Shown here piece by piece: positions 36,179 to 45,549 of a DNA stretch of 64,000 nucleotides. This stretch comes from Thermacetogenium phaeum DSM 12270 (lineage in GTDB: Bacteria > Bacillota > DSM-12270 > Thermacetogeniales > Thermacetogeniaceae): assembly GCF_000305935.1 (NCBI RefSeq), contig NC_018870.1, forward strand, positions 2,031,001 through 2,095,000, read 5' to 3'. The notes beneath the pieces were generated by a model. The model had not been told where the DNA came from. It saw nothing but the letters and a program-made list of their open reading frames with translations, and ran no database searches. How positions within the stretch are numbered: position 1 is the stretch's first letter; every line of letters starts with the position of its first letter. The translations under genes and the position numbers were made by a program.

Positions 36179-36194
36179 AGCAAAACCGTCGCCA
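36179..36194 (-). promoter_or_regulatory. Probable sigma-54 promoter of the OpuC2 binding-protein gene
   Basis: The minus strand reads TGGCGACGGTTTTGCT, with TGGC, GG-N10-GC spacing and TTGCT. The start point near 36169 would leave a short ~14-base leader before ATG 36155, so GTG 36149 with AGAGGGG upstream is a possible alternative start. Confidence 0.5.
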
Positions 36195-36296
36195 TCTTCT
36201 CAAAAATGCTTTACGCTCCCATCTATCCCCCCTTTTCCCGCTCAAGTAATATAAAGATGGTGATCTCTCCTTCCAAAAAGGTGAGACTGCACCCTT

Positions 36297-36941
36297 TCAC
36301 TGTTCGCTCATTCCGGGAGGGGTGATCCTGTATTCCACATAGGCCAGCGCCCGGTCAAGGGCAACGGCCAGCAGGGCTCCCAATCCGGCTCCGACGATGA
36401 GGAATTCCGACCAGAACATATTCAATCCCGTCAAAATCAGATCCCCCAACCCTCCGCCGCCGATGTAGGCGGCGAGAGTACCGACGCTGACCACGTACAC
36501 CGTTGAAGTTCTGATGCCGGCCAGGATGATGGGCATGGCCAGGGGGAGTTCCACCTCACAGAGGATCTTCTTCGCTGGCATACCCATGCCTAAAGCCGCT
36601 TCCTTCACATCAGGGCTCACACCATAGAGTCCGGCAATGGTGTTTCTGGCAATGGGCAGCAGTCCCTGCACTACCAGAGCGACAATGGTGGGCTTCAATC
36701 CCAAGCCCAATAGGGGCATGGCCAGGGCCACAATGGCCAGGCCCGGAATGGTCTGCAGGACATTCAAGACGTTGAGAACGATGAAACCGTACCTCTCGAA
36801 GCGCGGCCTTGTGAGGATAATGCCCAAGGGCACCGAGATCGCCATGGCAGCAACAACCGAAACGAGAACCATTATTATGTGAACACCCAGTGCCGCCGGA
36901 ACTCTGTTGAAAAGAGCATCCTGAAAACGCACCCAGTCCAT
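36297..36941 (-). CDS. OpuC2 permease B
   Basis: This six-helix permease has the EAA loop KEAALGMGMPAKKILCEVELPLAMP and the motif AAYIGGGGLGDLILTGLNMFW. Its stop lies 141 bases before the binding-protein start and its own start abuts the ATPase stop (36942), so it is coupled to the ATPase. Confidence 0.9.
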   Translation of the reverse strand: MDWVRFQDALFNRVPAALGVHIIMVLVSVVAAMAISVPLGIILTRPRFERYGFIVLNVLNVLQTIPGLAIVALAMPLLGLGLKPTIVALVVQGLLPIARNTIAGLYGVSPDVKEAALGMGMPAKKILCEVELPLAMPIILAGIRTSTVYVVSVGTLAAYIGGGGLGDLILTGLNMFWSEFLIVGAGLGALLAVALDRALAYVEYRITPPGMSEQ

Positions 36942-38063
36942 TTATTCCCCTTCTTTCCTGCAGGAGTGTTTCCTGATGGTGGAAAGGGTGATCACACCGA
37001 CCAGCTCCGCTCCGTTCAGAACGCCGAGATGTTCAACGCCGTGTTCCAGCATCAGCGACAGGGCATCCCGCAGCACCAAATCCCTCTGGGCAAAGGCACC
37101 CCTTCTGGCGAGGGCCATCTGCATCAGGCTCTGGGGAGAGATGCTTTCTCCCTTGCCGTCGATGTCCCCGGCAGTCAGAAAACCGCAGGCCCTACCGTTA
37201 TCATCTATCAGAAATGCGATCTCCGCACCCTTATCCTGCATCAGCCGGCCGACATGCGCCAGCTCCCTCTCCCTGACTACGCAGCCGACCGGAGCTGCCA
37301 GATCCGCCACCTGGTACAGCCCCAGCTTCTTAACCACCCTGTCGTAACCGATGAAATCACTGACGAATTCGTTGGCAGGTCTGGTGAGGATCTCGTGCGG
37401 GGTTCCGTACTGGACCAGCCGCCCCTTGTTGAAAATGGCGATCCGGTCCCCCATCTTGATGGCTTCATTGATATCATGTGTGACGAAGCAGATGGTTTTC
37501 TTCATTTCCCTCTGCAGGCGCAAAAATTCGTCCTGAAGGTAATTCCTGGCTATGGGGTCAACCGCTCCGAAAGGCTCGTCCATCAGCATAATCGGGGGGT
37601 CTGCAGCCATCGCCCTGGCAACACCTACCCTCTGCATCTGCCCCCCGCTGAGCTGGGATGGATATTTGTCCCTGGTGGTTTCCGGATCCAGCCCGATCAG
37701 TTCCAGCAGCTCGTCCACCCGCTGCCTGATCTTTTCTTTCGGCCAGCCGTAGAGCCGCGGGACGATGGCGATGTTTTCCGCCACCGTTCGGTGGGGCAGG
37801 AGCCCGATCTGCTGGATGACATAGCCGATTCCCATTCTGAGCCTGTCCGGGTCACTCTCTCTGATGTCCTTATTGTCGATCAGAATCGTCCCGGAGGTCG
37901 GCTCGATCATCCTGTTGATCATGCGCAGGGTGGTGCTTTTGCCGCATCCCGACGGCCCCACGAAAACGCAGGTCTCACCCTCCGGTATCTGCAAAGATAA
38001 CCTGTCAACGGCCGGAACCTTCTGGCCCTTGTATATCTTGGTAACCTCCCTGAGTTCGATCAT
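36942..38063 (-). CDS. OpuC2 ATPase with tandem CBS domains, 373 aa
   Basis: Walker A GPSGCGKSTTLR, signature LSGGQMQRVGVARAMAADPP, Walker B IMLMDEPFGAVD and VTHDINEAIKMGDR are all present, followed by two CBS repeats in the last ~120 residues. I chose the second ATG (38063), six bases after AGGAGG, because the first touches the ribosome site. The permease gene upstream ends 42 bases before. Confidence 0.93.
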   Translation of the reverse strand: MIELREVTKIYKGQKVPAVDRLSLQIPEGETCVFVGPSGCGKSTTLRMINRMIEPTSGTILIDNKDIRESDPDRLRMGIGYVIQQIGLLPHRTVAENIAIVPRLYGWPKEKIRQRVDELLELIGLDPETTRDKYPSQLSGGQMQRVGVARAMAADPPIMLMDEPFGAVDPIARNYLQDEFLRLQREMKKTICFVTHDINEAIKMGDRIAIFNKGRLVQYGTPHEILTRPANEFVSDFIGYDRVVKKLGLYQVADLAAPVGCVVRERELAHVGRLMQDKGAEIAFLIDDNGRACGFLTAGDIDGKGESISPQSLMQMALARRGAFAQRDLVLRDALSLMLEHGVEHLGVLNGAELVGVITLSTIRKHSCRKEGE

Positions 38064-38105
38064 CGACATCCTCCTAACCGATGTTATTCCGGCACGGGGT
38101 CGCGG

Positions 38106-38759
38106 TCACTGACCGCGGCTCACCCTCAGTCCCTTGGGCACCATTCTCTTCTCCAGCGCTCCGAGAGCGGTATCCAGTACTATCGCAATCAAGGAGATCA
38201 GCAGGGCACCGTCAACAATCATCTCAACGTTGAATCTGGTTAACCCCTCTGAAATCAGCCGTCCCAAGTTTCTTTCACCGATATAGGTGGCGATGGCCGC
38301 AATCCCGGTTGTCATCACCACCGTAATCCTGAAGCCGGCAAAGATGACCGGCGTTGCCAGCGGAAGCTGGATTTCCCAAAGGATTCTCCAGTTGTTCATC
38401 CCCATGCCTCTGGCTGCTTCGATGACGCTCTTATCGACCACCTTGATCCCCTGATAAACATTCCTCACCAGAGGCATCATGGCATAGAGCACCAGGGCAA
38501 CCAGAGCGGAACGCCGTCCCAGGCCTAAAAAGGGAATCGTCACCATCACCGCAAACAGAGACAAACTGGGGATGCAGAAGATGGCATTGGCGATCCCCAA
38601 TACCCGGTTCGCCCATTTTTCGCTCCTGGTGATCAACACCCCTACAGGCACCCAGAGCACCAGGGAGATCAATACTGCCCAGAGCACGAGGGAAAAATGG
38701 GCCTCAGTGTACTCTAAAATGAGCGGTATGTTGTTCTGAATGAACTTGAGGTAGCTCAA
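38106..38759 (-). CDS. OpuC2 permease A
   Basis: This membrane subunit has the EAA loop IEAARGMGMNNWRILWEIQLPLATP and YIGERNLGRLISEGLTRFN. It is the first gene of the second importer: permease A, ATPase, permease B, binding protein. No sigma-54 site was found directly upstream; a MITE-like repeat starts only 39 bases before it and may contribute or disrupt its promoter. Confidence 0.9.
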   Translation of the reverse strand: MSYLKFIQNNIPLILEYTEAHFSLVLWAVLISLVLWVPVGVLITRSEKWANRVLGIANAIFCIPSLSLFAVMVTIPFLGLGRRSALVALVLYAMMPLVRNVYQGIKVVDKSVIEAARGMGMNNWRILWEIQLPLATPVIFAGFRITVVMTTGIAAIATYIGERNLGRLISEGLTRFNVEMIVDGALLISLIAIVLDTALGALEKRMVPKGLRVSRGQ

Positions 38760-38798
38760 GAACTCACCACCCTATCCTGAAAATAGACCGCATACCCT

Positions 38799-39049
38799 GC
38801 CGGTCTACCGCTCGACTCCCGATTCCAGGCCGGACAGGACGACGGCTCGCTTCGGGACAGCTCTGGGATGCTGTGTAACATGTTGGAAACTGCTTCTGTC
38901 AAACGCAGCGTTTGGCCTCGCAGCAAATTCATTCCATCGCAGGTCAAGGGGTGTCTGTACTCGCATCCCGACCTGTCATCCTCGCTTCGCCTGTCCTGTT
39001 ACCCGGCCTTCCATAGGTCGCTTGAGGTCGCTCGCTGGCAGACCCGTCG
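38799..39049 (+). mobile_element. MITE-like element, copy A
   Basis: A 251-bp non-coding element with ends gccggtctaccgctcgac and ctcgctggcagacccgtc, imperfect inverted repeats of each other. The inverted complementarity continues inwards (ggccggacaggac against gtcctgttacccggcc), so the whole unit can fold into a long hairpin. It matches copy B (55533-55775) with only two changes in the first ~75 bases. No ORF is conserved between copies. The rest of 39050-39353 has no gene. Confidence 0.7.
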
Positions 39050-39353
39050 GGTATTTTCATGCTCTGTTTGTGCCGCCCAAGGCGGCGTGAGGGTCTGTCC
39101 TCAAGTAATCACCCCAACGCCCTTAACTGTTCGGGTTAACCAGGTCATTTTTGAGCAGCAGCCGTTTCCTCCCGGAGGCAGGGAATCAGCACTGTTCCAT
39201 CTGATTCTCCCCTTCAATGAACGACCTTTGTTAAATCCCCATCTCACGCACACAATTTATGCACCTCTGGTGTATTCGAGCGGGAATTCGCCTGCATGCT
39301 ATTTTTGCACGCAATAAATATTTGCGGTGATCTTATCTTTCGGTCCCAAATCC

Positions 39354-40790
39354 TCACCGGACAGCTTCCGCCCGGATCCCCAACCGGCGCATCCGATACT
39401 GCAGATTCTGGCGCAGAATCCCCAGTTCCCTGGCCGCCCTGCTGATATTTCCCCCGTTTCTCGCCAGAGTCTCCTCGATCACCTGTTTCTCATAATCCTT
39501 CAGGATCTGGTGGAGAGTGCCGCCTGAAATACTGCGTTTGAAAGGTCGGGATACCGTTTTCTTCGCAAATCTTGTGCTGACATGAGGAGGTAGATGTTCG
39601 AAGGAGATCAGATTTTCGTTGGGATCGAGCATGGACATGCAGCTTTCGATGATGTGCTCCAGCTCCCGGACATTACCGGGCCACCTGTAGTGCAGAAACG
39701 CCTCTTTCAGTTGGGAATCCATCCGGACACCGAGCTGACCGTAGATCTTACCGTATTTGCCGATGAAATGATTGATCAGAGCCTTGATATCCTCCGGCCT
39801 TTCCCGCAACGGCGGGATATAAATTGTAAAAACAGCAAAACGATAGTAGATGTCCTCCCGCAGTGTGCCGTTGATGATGCACTCCCAGGGGTCCATGTTC
39901 GTCGAGCTGAAAATCCTGCAGCTGACCGGTATTTCCTTCTTGCCGCCCACCCTGCGGAAGGTCCTCTCCTGCAGCACCCTGAGCAACTTGGCCTGCAGAG
40001 AGGGGCTCATGGAGTTGATCTCATCCAGGAAGAGAGTCCCATTCCCCGCCTGTTCGATCAATCCAACGCTGTCCACCGCGCCGGTAAAAGCCCCCTTGAC
40101 GGTTCCGAAGAGGAGGCTTTCCAGCAGCGTCTCCGGGATCGCCGCGCAGTTGATCCCCACAAAGGGCTCATCCCGCCTGCTGCTGGCATTGTGAATGCTC
40201 TGAACGATTATCTCCTTGCCGGTCCCGGTCTCGCCGTAAACCAGAACAGCGCAGTCGGTCTTGGCCGCCTTGCGCGCCTGCCGCACCAGCTTTTCCATCT
40301 CCCGGCTGGCGTAAACGAAATCAGCGAAGGTATAGCGAGTTCCATTCTTAAACCCCGATCCTCCTTCTTCACCATGCATCTGCTTCTGCAGCAGAACTTT
40401 CTCATTGAGGAGGTCTTTAAGCTTCGTCACATCGCGGCAGACGGAAAAGGCCCCAATCACTTTGTTTCCCATATAAACGGGATAGGTGCTGGATACCAGA
40501 CTGATTTCCCGCCCTTCTGCCGTGTAGTGAATCTTGGCAAGCTCCTTAAAAGGCTTTCCGGTCTTGACGACCGTGAGGTGTTCACTGGTCTCTGGCGTAA
40601 CCCGGTACACATCCATCAGGTGACGCCCGATCACTTCATCCCGACTGAGACCATCCATCCTCTCCAGGGCCCGGTTGTAGTAGATGATAGTCCCGTCTAC
40701 GTCGGTAATGATGATGCCTTCGGAGATCGCCTCAATCGTGTTTTCCAGCATGGTAAGACGCTCGGCCCTGTTGCTGTCATCCCCCTGCAT
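39354..40790 (-). CDS. Sigma-54-dependent activator with PAS domain (RocR/PrdR-like), 478 aa
   Basis: The domains in order are PAS sensor (residues ~15-120, IIITDVDGTIIYYNRALERMDGLSRDEVIGRH), AAA+ domain and Fis-type helix-turn-helix. The AAA+ part has Walker A GETGTGKE, the sigma-54-contacting loop GTVKGAFTGA (one residue short of the perfect ESGAFTGA context), Walker B GTLFLDEI and the WPGNVRELEH arginine region. The last 50 residues (GNISRAARELGILRQNLQYRMRRLGI) bind an upstream activator site. It lies directly after hutH-hutI-ftcD-fchA and is the obvious activator of the -24/-12 promoters in this window. ATG 40790 suits the promoter at 40827 better than GTG 40808. Confidence 0.93.
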   Translation of the reverse strand: MQGDDSNRAERLTMLENTIEAISEGIIITDVDGTIIYYNRALERMDGLSRDEVIGRHLMDVYRVTPETSEHLTVVKTGKPFKELAKIHYTAEGREISLVSSTYPVYMGNKVIGAFSVCRDVTKLKDLLNEKVLLQKQMHGEEGGSGFKNGTRYTFADFVYASREMEKLVRQARKAAKTDCAVLVYGETGTGKEIIVQSIHNASSRRDEPFVGINCAAIPETLLESLLFGTVKGAFTGAVDSVGLIEQAGNGTLFLDEINSMSPSLQAKLLRVLQERTFRRVGGKKEIPVSCRIFSSTNMDPWECIINGTLREDIYYRFAVFTIYIPPLRERPEDIKALINHFIGKYGKIYGQLGVRMDSQLKEAFLHYRWPGNVRELEHIIESCMSMLDPNENLISFEHLPPHVSTRFAKKTVSRPFKRSISGGTLHQILKDYEKQVIEETLARNGGNISRAARELGILRQNLQYRMRRLGIRAEAVR

Positions 40791-40826
40791 CCGAATTTCC
40801 TTCTGCACCTGTCACACCCCCATCAG

Positions 40827-40842
40827 GGCAACTGCAGTTCCA
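40827..40842 (-). promoter_or_regulatory. Sigma-54-type promoter of the activator gene
   Basis: The minus strand reads TGGAACTGCAGTTGCC, with GG-N10-GC spacing and a TTGC -12 box. The start point near 40816 sits 26 bases before ATG 40790, which has GAAGGA upstream. This implies autoregulation. Confidence 0.45.
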
Positions 40843-40922
40843 CCGGTCATCAATTCGACATCAAGAGACAATATCCCTACCGAAAGGGCAACAAGTGCAA
40901 AATTTTTATCTCAAGCGGTGCG

Positions 40923-41558
40923 CTACAGCAATCTGGTTTTCAGCAGATTCTTGATCTCCGCAAAGATCCCTGCCGCTTCACCCATCAGAATCTCCTTTTC
41001 GGCTCCGAGCCTCCTCCTGAACTCCTGGTCCTTGATCCCCTCCAGGTTGATGGCAACATTAAAGAGGGAACCTACCATACCGGCATAAGCGATGAGGGCG
41101 GCAACCCCGGCATCACTCAGGGCATTGGGATTACCCCGTCTCACCATCTCCCCGGCAATGCGCAGCACATCCAGGCATTCTCTGGCCATCCGCAGGGGGT
41201 GGTCAGCCGCCTCCTGCAGGGCTTTCTGAATTGCCCGGGAGCGGCGCTCCTTTTCCTCCGGAGTCTCCTTCGGCATCCGGTAGGCGCTCATGACCCTGTT
41301 GAAGGCTTCCGTGTCCCCGTCCACACCGGAGCTCAGGCTCTCCATCAGAGCCAGCGACCGTTCCAGCAGGCGCCGGAGATCCTCCTTTTCCTTCTCATCA
41401 GAGCCATCTCCGCCGTCGCTCAGGCGCGCCACCATGGAGACCAGGGCGGCTCCCAGGGCACCGGCCAGGGCGGAAACGCTCCCACCCCCGGGTGCGGGGG
41501 AGGCGGAAGCCAGCTCCGCCAGGAAGTCCTTAACGGTCAAATCCATAAGCACGTTCAT
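40923..41558 (-). CDS. fchA: Formiminotetrahydrofolate cyclodeaminase, 211 aa
   Basis: This all-helical FTCD_C-type protein has LTVKDFLAELASASPAPGGGSVSALAGALGAAL near the start and GNPNALSDAGVAALIAYAGMVGSLFNVAINL later. It converts 5-formimino-tetrahydrofolate to methenyl-tetrahydrofolate with ammonia release, the step after glutamate formiminotransferase. It is 9 bases after ftcD and ends the hut operon. In acetogens the product feeds directly into the folate branch of carbon metabolism. Confidence 0.94.
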   Translation of the reverse strand: MNVLMDLTVKDFLAELASASPAPGGGSVSALAGALGAALVSMVARLSDGGDGSDEKEKEDLRRLLERSLALMESLSSGVDGDTEAFNRVMSAYRMPKETPEEKERRSRAIQKALQEAADHPLRMARECLDVLRIAGEMVRRGNPNALSDAGVAALIAYAGMVGSLFNVAINLEGIKDQEFRRRLGAEKEILMGEAAGIFAEIKNLLKTRLL

Positions 41559-41567
41559 CGCTTCCTT

Positions 41568-42472
41568 TCATCCCCCTTCGTGAATCCGTTTTTCCAGCAC
41601 CTGGTCCTGCCGAAACCCCTCCAGCCTCAGGTAAAAGGCCGCCGCATCCAGCAGGGCTTCCATGGGAACGAGGCCGACGATCTCACTGCCGATGACGTTG
41701 ACTCCGTAGCGCGCCGCCTCGCTCTTGACCGTTTCCAGCACCCGATGTAGGGGAACCTCCCGGTAGTTGCAGACGTTGATGGTCACCTGGGCTACGTTGC
41801 GGTCCTTCAGCATTATACCCAGAGCCTTGATGCTGGGGTAACCACCGCTGCTCCCCCGGATGGCTTTGGCGATCGCCTTGGCCACGGCCACATCATCCGT
41901 CCCCAGATTGATGTTATAGGCTATCAGAGGTGGGCGGGCTCCCACTGCCGTCGCCCCTGCGGTAGGATGCAGGCGGGCCGGCCCGAAGTCCGGGCGCCGC
42001 TCCGGCCGGCCGATGGCCTCCTTCAGCCCCTCATACTCCCCCTGGCGCACCTTCGGGAGGCTTTTGCGTTCGGGGCGCAGCGCCGCCTCTTCGTAGAGAT
42101 AGACGGGAATCTGCAGCTTCTCACCGATCTCCCGGCCGAGCTCCCGGGCCAGCCGGACGCAGTCCTCCATCGTTACCCCGGAGATGGGAATCAAGGGAAT
42201 CACATCGGTAGCCCCGATGCGCGGGTGCTCACCGCGGTGCCGCTCCATGTCAATGAGCTCGGCCGCCTTCTGAGCCGCCAGGAAGGCAGCGGTCTTCACC
42301 TGCTCCGGCCCCCCCACAAAGGTGACCACGGTTCTGTTGTGGCTGGGGTCGGAGGAATAATCCAGCAGTTTGACTCCGGCTACCCCTCTGATAACATCAA
42401 GGATCTGCTCCACCACTTCAGGGCGCCGCCCCTCGCTGAAATTGGGGACACATTCGACCAGTTTTTGCTCAC
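41568..42472 (-). CDS. ftcD: Glutamate formiminotransferase, start region frameshifted
   Basis: The family start, LVECVPNFSEGR, is encoded at 42461-42426 and continues in frame into VEQILDVIRGVAGVKLLDYSSDPSHNRTVVTFVG. The rest is typical: IPISGVTMEDCVRLARELG, LIAYNINLGTDDVAVAKAIAKAIRGSSGG. No ATG, GTG or TTG precedes LVEC in that frame. A GTG at 42472 that overlaps the hutI stop (GTGA) would serve perfectly if the run of five A (42462-42466) had six, giving MSKKLVECVPNF. So either a one-base deletion has occurred or translation begins at CTG 42461. The first ordinary start (GTG 42416) would drop 15 conserved residues. The protein transfers the formimino group of formiminoglutamate to tetrahydrofolate. 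Confidence 0.85.
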
Positions 42473-43740
42473 CCTCCGATTACCACTCTTCCGTTCTTAA
42501 TGACGGTTTCCACCAGGTTGGTTCCGAAGCGGTACATCAGGTAAAGATGATTGGGAGCGTCGAAGATCACCATATCGGCCTTCTTCCCAACTTCCAGGCT
42601 TCCCACAGCAGCCGCCCGCCCTACGGCGTGAGCGGCGTTGATGGTGACCGCCGTGATCACCTCCGCCGGGCGCATCTTCAACTGCCTGCAGGCCAGTCCC
42701 ATCACCACTTGCAGAGAGTTCACGGGGCTGCTCCCTGGGTTGAAATCGGTGGCCAGGGCAACCGCTACCCCCTGTTCGATCATCCTGCGGGCCGGGGCAT
42801 AACTCTCCCCCATCAGGCAGAAGGTGGTTGCCGGAAGGAGGACGGCCACGGTATCCGACCGTGCCAGGTCGCCAATACCTTTACCTGAAACCGCCATTAG
42901 ATGATCGGCCGAAGTCGCGCCGAGCTCTGCGGCCAGTTCCGCCCCTCCTAAGGGGGCCATCTCATCGGCGTGCACTTTCAGCTTCAATCCCAGTTCTTTC
43001 GCCTTAAGCAGAATGCGGCGGGTCTGCTCCACCGAAAATACCCCTTCTTCACAGAAGACATCGCAGAATTCGGCCAAACCCCGCCGGGCAACGACCGGGA
43101 GCATCTCCTCCACCACCAGATCCACGTAGCCATCGGGGTTCGTCCGATATTCGGCGGGAATGGCATGAGCGCCTAGAAAAGTCGGAACCAACTCCACCGG
43201 CTGCACCATGTTGAGCCTCCGAACCGCCTCGAGCATTTTCACCTCATCTTCGATGGTAAGCCCGTAACCGCTCTTGGCCTCGGCGGTGGTGGTCCCCTGG
43301 GCGAGCATCTCCTGGAGATACTTCCCGGCTGCGGCGATCAGTTCCGCAAGCCCGGCCTCTCTGGTGGCCCTCACGGTATCCAGGATGCCTCCCCCGGCGG
43401 CCAGGATCTCCAGGTAGCCCCTCCCCTCGATCCTCATCTCCAGCTCGTACTCCCGGGAACCGGCAAAAACCACATGAGTGTGGGGATCAACCAAACCGGG
43501 GAGGACCACCCTGCCCCCGGCATTGACCACCCTGGTATCCCAGCCGATTGCCACCTGTTCCATAACGTCGGAGGTTTTTCCGACCGCTACGATGACGCCA
43601 TCTTTAGCCGCCACCGCCCCATCCCGGATCAGGCCGATCTCAGCCATTTCCCGGCCGCGCTTCGGCCGTTCCGTGCCTCCGGCGCAGGTGACCACCTCTG
43701 CGGCGTTACGCACAATCAGATCCGCCTCTGTTCTTTTCAT
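42469..43740 (-). CDS. hutI: Imidazolonepropionase, 423 aa
   Basis: This metal-dependent amidohydrolase opens the imidazolone ring to formiminoglutamate. Metal site [15 protein letters not shown] is near residue 80, [28 protein letters not shown] is near 240, and ATDFNPGSS is near 320. The start is ATG 43740, with GAGGGGG upstream, rather than the longer frame from 43776. It follows hutH by 84 bases and its stop overlaps the expected ftcD start. Confidence 0.95.
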   Translation of the reverse strand: [423 protein letters not shown]

Positions 43741-43824
43741 CCCATCACCCCCTCTAACAAGGTTGTCAAGCGGCACGACGATCTCCCTTGCTGAGGCACA
43801 AAACGACCCGTTCAGGCACCGCCA

Positions 43825-45375
43825 TCAACAGGCCAGTTCGCCCGTTTCCTTCTCCACCTCGTCGATGATCCTGCCGTCCAGCAGCAGACCGTGGACCTTT
43901 TCCAGGTCGCGGTAAAGGATCCGATCCCCGTCCCAGTGGGGCACCACCTCCCGGATCACTCGGGAGGCCGCCCTGCTCCCCTTGCCTATGGCGTGAGAGG
44001 TGAAATCCAGGGCCTGCGCCGCGGCCAGCATTTCTCCGGCTACAATCCACCTCACATTCTCGATGACGGAAACCGCCTTCCGGGCAGCGATAGAACCCAT
44101 ACTGACGTGGTCCTCCTGGTTCCCAGAGGTCGGTATGGAGTCGACACTTGCCGGATGGGCGAGCACCTTGTTCTCCGAAGCAAGGGCGGCGGTGGTATAC
44201 TGCAGGATCATCAGCCCTGAATTCAAGCCGCCCTCTTCGGTCAGGAAAGGCGGTAAGCCGTTGTTCAGGGCGGGGTTCACCAACCTCTCGATCCGCCTTT
44301 CGGAAATGCTTCCCAGTTCCGAAACAGCCATCGCCAGAAAATCCAAAGGAAGGGCCAGCGGCTGCCCGTGGAAGTTCCCACCGCTGATCACCTCACCGGT
44401 ATCGGGGAGAATCAAGGGGTTGTCGGTGGCCGAGTTGATCTCTACATCCAAGACCCTTTTCACATAATTGATGGCATCCAGAGAAGCGCCGTGCACCTGG
44501 GGAATGCAGCGCAGGGTATAGGCATCCTGCACCCGCTTGTGCCTGGTTCTGGTCAGCAGTTCACTGCCGTCCAGCAGGCGCCGCATCATCAGGGCACAGT
44601 TCTTCTGGCCGCCGTGCGGCCTCAACTCCTGGATCCGGGGATCGTAGGCTGTGGGTATTCCATCCAAAGCCTCAAAGGTCATGGCAGCGGCGATGTTCGC
44701 CGCCTTGTAGAGACGCAAGGCGTGATGCACGGCCAGACACCCCAAAGCGGACATATACTGAGTCCCGTTGATCAGGGCAAGCCCCTCTTTGGCGGTGAGT
44801 TGAACGGGATGCAGTTTTGCCAGCTTCAACCCCTCCCGGGAGGAGAGTTTCTGCCCCTGATATTCCACCTCCCCCAGGCCGATCATCGCCAGGGCGATGT
44901 GGGCCAGGGGCACCAGATCGCCGCTCGCCCCCACCGAACCCTTGCAGGGGACCACTGGATGAACGGCCTTGTTCAGCATGTCCAGCAGCAGCTGAACGAC
45001 CTCCACCCGCACCCCTGAATAACCCTTGGCCAGGGAGTTGGCACGCAGCAGCATCATGGCCCTTACCGCCTCTACCGGAAGGGGCTCCCCCACCCCACCG
45101 GAGTGGCTCATAATGATGTTCTGCTGCAAAGCGTCGCTGGCATCCCGCGACACCAGCAGGTCGCTGAACTTCCCGAAACCGGTGGTAACCCCATAGACCA
45201 CCCGCCCGTCTGCAACGAGCCTTTCAACGACCCTCCTGGATCTCAAAAGCTTGGCTTTCCCGGAAACATGAAGCACCACGGGGGCCCTTTTGCAGGCAAC
45301 GGCAATAATCTGATCCAGGGAGAGACTTTCACCATCTATAGAGACGACATCACCGGCAGCATTCAGTTCGATCAT
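43825..45375 (-). CDS. hutH: Histidine ammonia-lyase, 516 aa
   Basis: Deaminates histidine to urocanate using the self-made MIO electrophile, whose Ala-Ser-Gly triad is in KGSVGASGDLVPLAH near residue 143. Other family features are YGVTTGFGKFSDLLVS, LINGTQYMSALG, NPLILPDTGEVISGGNFHG and STSGNQEDHVSMG-like SIPTSGNQEDHVSMG. I chose ATG 45375 with AAGGAGG upstream over a GTG/ATG at 45447. It is the first gene of hutH-hutI-ftcD-fchA. Confidence 0.95.
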   Translation of the reverse strand: MIELNAAGDVVSIDGESLSLDQIIAVACKRAPVVLHVSGKAKLLRSRRVVERLVADGRVVYGVTTGFGKFSDLLVSRDASDALQQNIIMSHSGGVGEPLPVEAVRAMMLLRANSLAKGYSGVRVEVVQLLLDMLNKAVHPVVPCKGSVGASGDLVPLAHIALAMIGLGEVEYQGQKLSSREGLKLAKLHPVQLTAKEGLALINGTQYMSALGCLAVHHALRLYKAANIAAAMTFEALDGIPTAYDPRIQELRPHGGQKNCALMMRRLLDGSELLTRTRHKRVQDAYTLRCIPQVHGASLDAINYVKRVLDVEINSATDNPLILPDTGEVISGGNFHGQPLALPLDFLAMAVSELGSISERRIERLVNPALNNGLPPFLTEEGGLNSGLMILQYTTAALASENKVLAHPASVDSIPTSGNQEDHVSMGSIAARKAVSVIENVRWIVAGEMLAAAQALDFTSHAIGKGSRAASRVIREVVPHWDGDRILYRDLEKVHGLLLDGRIIDEVEKETGELAC

Positions 45376-45549
45376 CCCCCCGACCTCCTTAAACTCCTGT
45401 AGAGTCAAGAATGAAAAACTCCTTCGCCGGTTATCCCGGTCGATCACACCGGACCCCTTCTCCGTCCTGAGACAGGGGAATTACCATTCTCGGCAGAACC
45501 GGGAATCGTCGATCCGTTTTGCACCCGGCCGTGCCTCACCGGGAAACAA

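Noticed and set aside
39301-39345. tttttgcacgcaataaatatttgcgg as a sigma-54 promoter for the OpuC2 operon
   Set aside because: No GG at the required distance on either strand.
45508-45528. Second sigma-54-like candidate upstream of hutH (ttgcacccggccgtgcc)
   Set aside because: Spacing is one base too long; 45550-45565 fits the consensus.
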